Source of the DNA: an uncultured Acidimicrobiaceae bacterium
GTDB lineage: Bacteria > Actinomycetota > Acidimicrobiia > Acidimicrobiales > Microtrichaceae
NCBI GenBank assembly: GCA_937868025.1
Contig: CALMLJ010000571.1
Coordinates: forward strand, 1 to 53,482
DNA: 53,482 nt
Direction: 5' to 3'
The position numbers and the translations under genes are program-made. The first letter of the stretch is position 1. Every line of letters starts with the position of its first letter. Below the pieces are notes generated by a model. The model had not been told where the DNA came from and did not search any database. It worked only from the letters and a program-made list of their open reading frames with translations. Of this stretch, positions 49,546-53,482 are shown piece after piece.

Positions 49546-50760
49546 GTGGCGTGGCGGAAGCGAGACCAGAACGACGAGCCGGAGTCGGTAGAACTCGTCG
49601 TTGTAGGCACCGGCGTCCTGGTGCAAGGCACCCCGAGCGCCGTGATGGCGTACGTGGACCAGGTGACGGCGATGGTCAGCTCGAACAGCACGAAGCGCGT
49701 GCTCGCCGACGGGCTCGCCGTCGCCGGAAGCGTCGCTGCGCTCGTCAACACACATCGGGAGTACTTCGAGTTCTCGCCACGGGCCATGGAGCTACTTCGA
49801 CAGCACGGCGCAATTCCGACTAAGGACGGCTTCAACCGAGGCTTCGTGCGCTCCGGACCCGCCGGGAACTCGCCATTCGCCGGCAACCTCGACTGGAGGT
49901 CGGTGTCGCTGGGCCCGGAGCAGGCGCTCGCCGCCCAGACTATGCTTGCCACGCTCGCTCTGCGCGCGGCGATCCAGGATGTCGCAGCCGCCGTTGAACG
50001 CGTCGAGGGCAAGGTCGACAAGCTCGTCACCCTCGCCCGCGCCGAACGAGTCGGCCACGCCGCCGGCGACCGACGCACCCTCCAAGCGCTCGTCGACCGG
50101 GTCAGATCCCAGGGGCGCATCTCCAGCACGGATTGGTCGACAGTCGCCGGCCTCGGGCCGCTGATCGCCCGCGACATCGAAGCCCTCCGCGCCTACATGC
50201 AGCGCGAGATCAGCGACATCGACGACGCGACCTTCGCGCATCAGCGCTCTGCCGAGCTGGAGGAGCTCACGGACGACCTCATCAAGGAGTCGCTCGCATT
50301 GTTGATCGTCGCTGAGCAGAACTTCGTCCTGTGGCAGGAGCTGCGTGTCGCTCATGTCGCCACCTTCGAGCGGAGGCGGCTCAACGAGACTGTGGAGGAT
50401 GTCAGAGAACGCCTCGCCGCCCTCACCGAGGCGGACCAAGTTCTCCTCAACTCACTCCAGCAGGCGACGACCAAGCTGCTCAACCCGTCCGGCTTCGAAG
50501 GGTTCAACCCGCTCGCGCGGCGCCGCCTCCACGAGCACGGCGTCAACCTCGACGAGACGATGGCATGGTTCGCCCGAGAGCGGCTCCTGGATCGTTCGGC
50601 ATTGGAGATCGAGCTGCCGACGTTCCGAGAGTCGTTCGACAACGCTCGTTCCGCGCTTGTGGATGGCATTGACTCTGCCGGAGCAACGATCCGGTCGCTC
50701 GTCTCCGGCCGATCCGACGATCAGCCCGACGAACCGGACGAGATCGAAGCCGACGACTGA
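49546..50760 (+). CDS. Large helical protein of unknown function beside the attachment site
   Basis: A 404-aa protein, soluble apart from a hydrophobic helix near 40-65 (LADGLAVAGSVAALV). It begins with a 30-residue beta segment (VELVVVGTGVLVQGTPSAV), then long helices with coiled-coil character (115-160; 215-300), and an acidic tail (DDQPDEPDEIEADD). No catalytic motif is recognised, and it lacks the R-H-R-Y residues of tyrosine recombinases and the catalytic Ser domain of serine integrases. Its place directly inside the element end is where defence or exclusion cargo tends to settle. Confidence 0.7.
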   Translation: MAWRKRDQNDEPESVELVVVGTGVLVQGTPSAVMAYVDQVTAMVSSNSTKRVLADGLAVAGSVAALVNTHREYFEFSPRAMELLRQHGAIPTKDGFNRGFVRSGPAGNSPFAGNLDWRSVSLGPEQALAAQTMLATLALRAAIQDVAAAVERVEGKVDKLVTLARAERVGHAAGDRRTLQALVDRVRSQGRISSTDWSTVAGLGPLIARDIEALRAYMQREISDIDDATFAHQRSAELEELTDDLIKESLALLIVAEQNFVLWQELRVAHVATFERRRLNETVEDVRERLAALTEADQVLLNSLQQATTKLLNPSGFEGFNPLARRRLHEHGVNLDETMAWFARERLLDRSALEIELPTFRESFDNARSALVDGIDSAGATIRSLVSGRSDDQPDEPDEIEADD

Positions 50761-50792
50761 CTGCTTCACCTTCGTGACGACAGCCGAGGACC

Positions 50793-50815
50793 GTTACTCC
50801 CCCGGTTACTCCCCC
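50793..50815 (+). repeat. Tandem GTTACTCCCCC repeats near the attachment site
   Basis: GTTACTCCCCC occurs at 50793-50803 and 50805-50815, 12 bp apart, both in the same direction. They lie 66-88 bp inside the candidate core. Integrase arm sites are short direct repeats placed like this. Confidence 0.45.
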
Positions 50816-50880
50816 CGAGCTCGCGAGACGCCAGATGAGAGCCCAGATCCCCGCAATGGCGCGCCCGTCGCCGATTTCCC

Positions 50881-50903
50881 TTCGATTCTCCCCAGCTCCA
50901 CCA
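50881..50903 (+). other. Candidate right attachment site: tmRNA 3'-end copy
   Basis: TTCGATT (T loop) is followed by CTCCC (T-stem 3' strand), CAGCTCC (acceptor 3' strand), A and CCA. CAGCTCC pairs with GGGGCTG, the conserved 5' start of tmRNA, so this is the last 23 nt of ssrA. Upstream bases do not form the other T-stem strand, so only the 3' fragment is present, as expected for the copy generated by integration. Plus-strand orientation means that the intact gene would be on the left, before position 1. Confidence 0.75.
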
Positions 50904-50955
50904 GGGCGTGCCGAGAGGTTCGTGAGGACGTGATCCTGGTCGCTCCCGCCAGCCG

Positions 50956-52227
50956 TCAAGCCGGCCTCGTTGCAGCTCGGCGTCTGGTGAGGTGGCGGCG
51001 TTCGGCCTCGTTGGTAGTACGGGCGATGGCTGCGGTGAACGCTTCGGTGGCGTCGTCGGGTCGTCCTGCTCGGGCAAGGAGCTCACCTCGGACGGCGTGG
51101 ACGAGGTGGTAGTTCTCGAGCCCGTCGACGAGCTCGAGTGCAGCGAGCCCGGCGTGGGGGCCATCGGCCATCGCGATCGCGACCGCGTGGTTGAGCCGGA
51201 CGACGGGAGAGTCGGTCATCGCCGAGAGCTGACCGTAGGCGGCAACGATCGCCGGCCAATCGGTGTCGGCCGCCGTGCGCGCGATCGCGTGGTGGCGGGC
51301 GATGACGGCCTGGAGTTGATAGGGGCCGGGTCGCATCTGGCGGATGGCCCGGAGCAGGACGCCGTTGGCCTCGTCGATCTCAGGGCCGTCCCATCGAGTC
51401 CGGTCCTGGTCCTCGAGAAGGATCAGGTCTCCGGCGTGGTCGGTGCGCGTGCCTGAGCGAGCTCGGTGGAAGTGCTCGAGCGCGAGGAGGCCGAGGACCT
51501 CCGGCTCGTCATCGAGGAGGTCGGCGAGGGCTTGGGTGAGCCGGATCGCTTCGTCGACGAGGTCGATGCGAACGACCGTGTCAGTGGAGCGAGGGAGGTA
51601 CCCCTCGTTGAAGATGAGGTAGAGGACTCCGAGGACGACATCGACGCGTTCGGCGAGATCGACCGGGATGGTGAGCGGGATCCCGGCATCGCGGATCTTG
51701 CGTTTTGCTCGAACGATTCGTTGCGCGAGGGTCGGCTCCTGCACGAGAAGGCCGGCTGCGATCTCCGTGGTGGTGAGTCCGCCGACGAGGCGCAAGGTCA
51801 GGGCGACCTGCGCGTCCCGATCGAGGGCGGGATGGCAGCACAGCAGCATGAGGCGGAGCTGGTCCTCGGCGATGGTCTGGCCGTCGCGTTCGTCGATCAT
51901 GTCGAGTCCTCCGCTCGAGTCCGAGGTCGTGGACTCGTCGGCGTTGATGAGGTCGGGCGCGGCGGCGAGGGTACGACGTCGGGCGGAGGCGTCCCGGCGG
52001 AGGCGGTCGATCGCTCGGTTGCGGGCGACGGTGAAGAGCCAGGCGGGAGGGTTCGTCGGGATACCGTCGACGGGCCATGTGCGAGCGGCCGTGGTGAGAG
52101 CGTCCTGCACGGCTTCGTCGGCCAGGTCGAGGTCGCGGAAACGGCGCGCGAGGAGAGCGAGCACTCGCCCGCTTTCCTCGCGTGCCAGCCGGGTGAGGGC
52201 TGCCTCGACGTCGCTGGTCGTCGGCAC
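50956..52227 (-). CDS. ECF42-type RNA polymerase sigma factor
   Basis: A 423-aa protein. The sigma region 2 (RVLALLARRFRDLDLADEAVQDAL, PPAWLFTVARNRAIDRLRRD) and region 4 (LTTTEIAAGLLVQEPTLAQRIVRAKRKI) are typical ECF domains. A long C-terminal TPR-like domain (about 180-420, with YLIFNEGYLP) defines the ECF42 group, which is linked genetically to YCII/DGPF proteins. That partner follows the same order here at 52234. The gene lies beyond the tmRNA fragment, so it is taken as chromosomal. Confidence 0.95.
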   Translation of the reverse strand: MPTTSDVEAALTRLAREESGRVLALLARRFRDLDLADEAVQDALTTAARTWPVDGIPTNPPAWLFTVARNRAIDRLRRDASARRRTLAAAPDLINADESTTSDSSGGLDMIDERDGQTIAEDQLRLMLLCCHPALDRDAQVALTLRLVGGLTTTEIAAGLLVQEPTLAQRIVRAKRKIRDAGIPLTIPVDLAERVDVVLGVLYLIFNEGYLPRSTDTVVRIDLVDEAIRLTQALADLLDDEPEVLGLLALEHFHRARSGTRTDHAGDLILLEDQDRTRWDGPEIDEANGVLLRAIRQMRPGPYQLQAVIARHHAIARTAADTDWPAIVAAYGQLSAMTDSPVVRLNHAVAIAMADGPHAGLAALELVDGLENYHLVHAVRGELLARAGRPDDATEAFTAAIARTTNEAERRHLTRRRAATRPA

Positions 52228-52233
52228 TGCCCC

Positions 52234-52596
52234 TCAGGCGGCGTCGGGGCGAAAGGCGATCGGTCGCACCTCGAACGAGCCGACGGGGATCGGCACCTCC
52301 TTGGCGAGTGCGATCGCCTCGTCGAGGTCCTCGGCCGAGATGAGGTAGTAGCCGCCGAGCTGTTCCTTGGTCTCCACGTACGGGCCGTCGGTGATCGACG
52401 GCACGGCACCGAAGGCCTTCGTGACCGTCGTGGCGGTCGCGGTCGGTTGAAGGCTGGCGCCGGCCACCCAGTGGCCTCCGTCGATCAGCTTCTGGTTGTA
52501 CGCCATCCACTCGCCCATGAACTCGCCGAACTCGGCGGTGTCGGGGGCGGGCATCTCGAAGCTCTCGTCGCTGTAGAGCAGGATCATGTATTCCAT
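52234..52596 (-). CDS. YCII/DGPF-domain protein
   Basis: A 120-aa protein: MEYMILLYSDE at the start, GEWMAYNQKLIDGGHW, then ITDGPYVETKEQLGGYYLI (DGPY variant of the DGPF motif) and PVGSFEVRPI. YCII proteins have a ferredoxin-like fold and accompany ECF42 factors; their biochemical role is not known. It precedes the sigma gene by 6 nt in the same direction, so it is cotranscribed. Confidence 0.93.
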   Translation of the reverse strand: MEYMILLYSDESFEMPAPDTAEFGEFMGEWMAYNQKLIDGGHWVAGASLQPTATATTVTKAFGAVPSITDGPYVETKEQLGGYYLISAEDLDEAIALAKEVPIPVGSFEVRPIAFRPDAA

Positions 52597-52724
52597 GGTT
52601 CTCGTTGTACCTTTCGTTGTCGTTGAATGTCGGGTTGGGATGGGAACTGGTCTCGAGCCGCGCCGATGAACCGGTCATCGGCGAAGGAACGGCCCGGACA
52701 GCGAACTGGCGCTCGGTCTGGGTG

Positions 52725-53246
52725 TCAGACGTCGATGGGGCAGTCTGCGACGGCCTGGCATTGGGCGGCCACAGCAACCCGCTCGAGCGTGGTGGTCATC
52801 GCCGATCGCAGGTTCGCCGCGCGGTCGGTCACGCCGGCCCGACGCTGGAACCAGCGGATCAGCGGGGACGAGGCCTTCTGCTGGACCATCGACTCGGTCA
52901 CCACGGTCACGCCGTCCTGGCTGGCGAGTTCGTAGGTCCACAGCGCCCCGCTGGAACCGGGCACTTTGAACGCGAATCTCCGGCCCGGCTCGGCGGCAGT
53001 GACGGTCGGCTTCGTCGACCAGGTCGTGCTACCCAGCTTGTTCGTGCCCTTGAACCGGGCGCCGACCGTCGGGCCGGTCGCTCCGTCGAGCCACTCGCCA
53101 CGGATGTTCTCCGGGCTGAACTCTGGCATCCGCGTCACGTCGCTGATCAGGCCGTACACCGCATCCGCAGGGGCAGCAATCGCGGCCGACACGGTCACAC
53201 TCAGCGGCGACTTGGACGAGTTGTTCGGGTTCGAGTTGCTGCTCAT
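52725..53246 (-). CDS. SRPBCC-superfamily protein
   Basis: A 173-aa protein with a START/polyketide-cyclase fold: VTVSAAIAAPADAVYGLISDVTRMPEFSP, then a central sheet GARFKGTNKLG, and the C-terminal helix with NLRSAMTTTLERVA. It binds small lipids or aromatics. ATG 53246 has GGAGAG upstream; an in-frame start at 53294 would give a long unconserved tail. No operon partner is evident, though the ECF42 operon follows 128 bp downstream. Confidence 0.82.
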   Translation of the reverse strand: MSSNSNPNNSSKSPLSVTVSAAIAAPADAVYGLISDVTRMPEFSPENIRGEWLDGATGPTVGARFKGTNKLGSTTWSTKPTVTAAEPGRRFAFKVPGSSGALWTYELASQDGVTVVTESMVQQKASSPLIRWFQRRAGVTDRAANLRSAMTTTLERVAVAAQCQAVADCPIDV

Positions 53247-53390
53247 CTGGCTCTCCGTGTGCTCTTGCAGCGATGCCCTGTGCGTCGCTGGCACATGGAT
53301 GACGCAGCACCCCGGACGAATCGACAGCCCCGTCGAAGAAATCTCGAGAAATCTCTTTCCACCCTGAGGTCGGCAGCCTCGTGATGTCCG

Positions 53391-53482
53391 TCAGGGCAGG
53401 TCCCACTCCGCCAGGTCGACGACGCGGCCCTGCTCGATCGCCCGATGCGCCGCTGCGCCCATGGCGACGGACCACAACCCGT
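53391..53482 (-). CDS. C-terminal end of a Gfo/Idh/MocA-like oxidoreductase (truncated by the window)
   Basis: The last 30 codons before TGA at 53391 read GLWSVAMGAAAHRAIEQGR, then VVDLAEWDLP. The tail GLWSVAMGxAAHxSIEEGR followed by VV is characteristic of the NAD(P)-dependent Gfo/Idh/MocA sugar and inositol dehydrogenases. Only the C-terminus is inside the window. Confidence 0.7.
   Translation of the reverse strand, partial: GLWSVAMGAAAHRAIEQGRVVDLAEWDLP

Noticed and set aside
49546..50760. Integrase candidate next to the attachment site
   Set aside because: None of the conserved Arg-His-Arg-Tyr residues or a serine recombinase domain is present.
50904..50955. Tail of a larger tmRNA pseudogene
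   Set aside because: Bases after CCA do not resemble further tmRNA sequence, and a tmRNA ends at CCA.
1..53482. CRISPR array or complete tRNA/rRNA genes
   Set aside because: No regularly spaced repeats were seen, and apart from the tmRNA 3' fragment no cloverleaf or rRNA sequence was recognised.

Overview
The window is a high-GC stretch typical of Actinomycetota: almost every gene shows strong GC bias at third codon positions, GTG starts are common, and genes overlap by 4 bp (ATGA/GTGA) over long runs. Several features recall Acidimicrobiia-like lineages (LuxR regulators with degraded cyclase domains, TTTT-rich lipoprotein linkers), but no rRNA or other phylogenetic marker is present, so the class is only a guess. 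Nearly all of the window (1 to about 50,903) looks like the right-hand part of an integrative conjugative element. It ends at a 23-bp copy of a tmRNA 3' end (50881-50903), after which ordinary chromosomal genes follow. No integrase, relaxosome-linked tRNA or left attachment site is inside the window, so the left end of the element should lie before position 1.

Layout. (1) 1-8370, defence island: on the minus strand, a ribbon-helix-helix/winged-helix regulator, a GHKL (MutL/MORC-like) ATPase and an AbiTii protein form one operon behind a cluster of palindromes. Next to it, a C5-cytosine methyltransferase, a small Cys-rich protein and a Shedu (DUF4263) nuclease form another. A Vsr nick endonuclease diverges from the methyltransferase, and a ribbon-helix-helix gene followed by a NaeI-type restriction endonuclease completes the island. 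(2) 8447-9599, regulators: a sigma-region-2-like protein and an HxlR regulator. (3) 9662-19757, a Tad-type pilus operon: two secreted proteins, CpaB/SAF, TadZ, TadA, TadB, TadC, Flp-like pilin, three TadE/G-like pseudopilins, and a large membrane LysM-BTAD protein. (4) 19796-29761, type IV secretion: a lytic transglycosylase/M23 hydrolase, a VirB2-like small membrane protein, a VirB8/TcpC-like lipoprotein broken by an in-frame TAG, a VirB6-like protein, an SCO6880-type protein, and VirB4 and VirD4 ATPases. (5) 29783-37182, DNA processing and accessory genes: HTH-membrane protein, SprT-like protease, Prim-Pol primase, small HTH regulator and a MobF relaxase-helicase with an embedded HTH. (6) 37200-46232, decayed cargo: LuxR remnant, lipoproteins, IS3 remnant, SnoaL-like protein, giant LuxR regulator and a hydrolase pseudogene. 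(7) 46280-50760, stability and cargo genes at the element end: PIN-domain protein with a 285-aa partner, ParA-like ATPase with partner, excisionase-like protein, and an unrecognised 404-aa coiled-coil protein beside the attachment site. (8) 50956-53482, chromosome: ECF42-type sigma factor, YCII protein, SRPBCC protein and the end of a Gfo/Idh/MocA oxidoreductase.

How it works together. The Tad pilus and VirB/VirD4-like genes run in the same direction in overlapping chains, so a Tad pilus probably serves mate contact while VirB6/B4/D4 and the MobF relaxase move the DNA. Three element-specific DNA motifs tie distant genes together: CGCGCTTAGG (five sites, three of them exactly 5 nt before a start codon), GGTCA-N4-TGACC (five sites) and TCAGGWTCATCCTGA (two sites). 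They suggest a dedicated regulatory network for transfer, partition and excision. The most novel-looking piece is the regulator-GHKL ATPase-AbiTii operon at the left edge.
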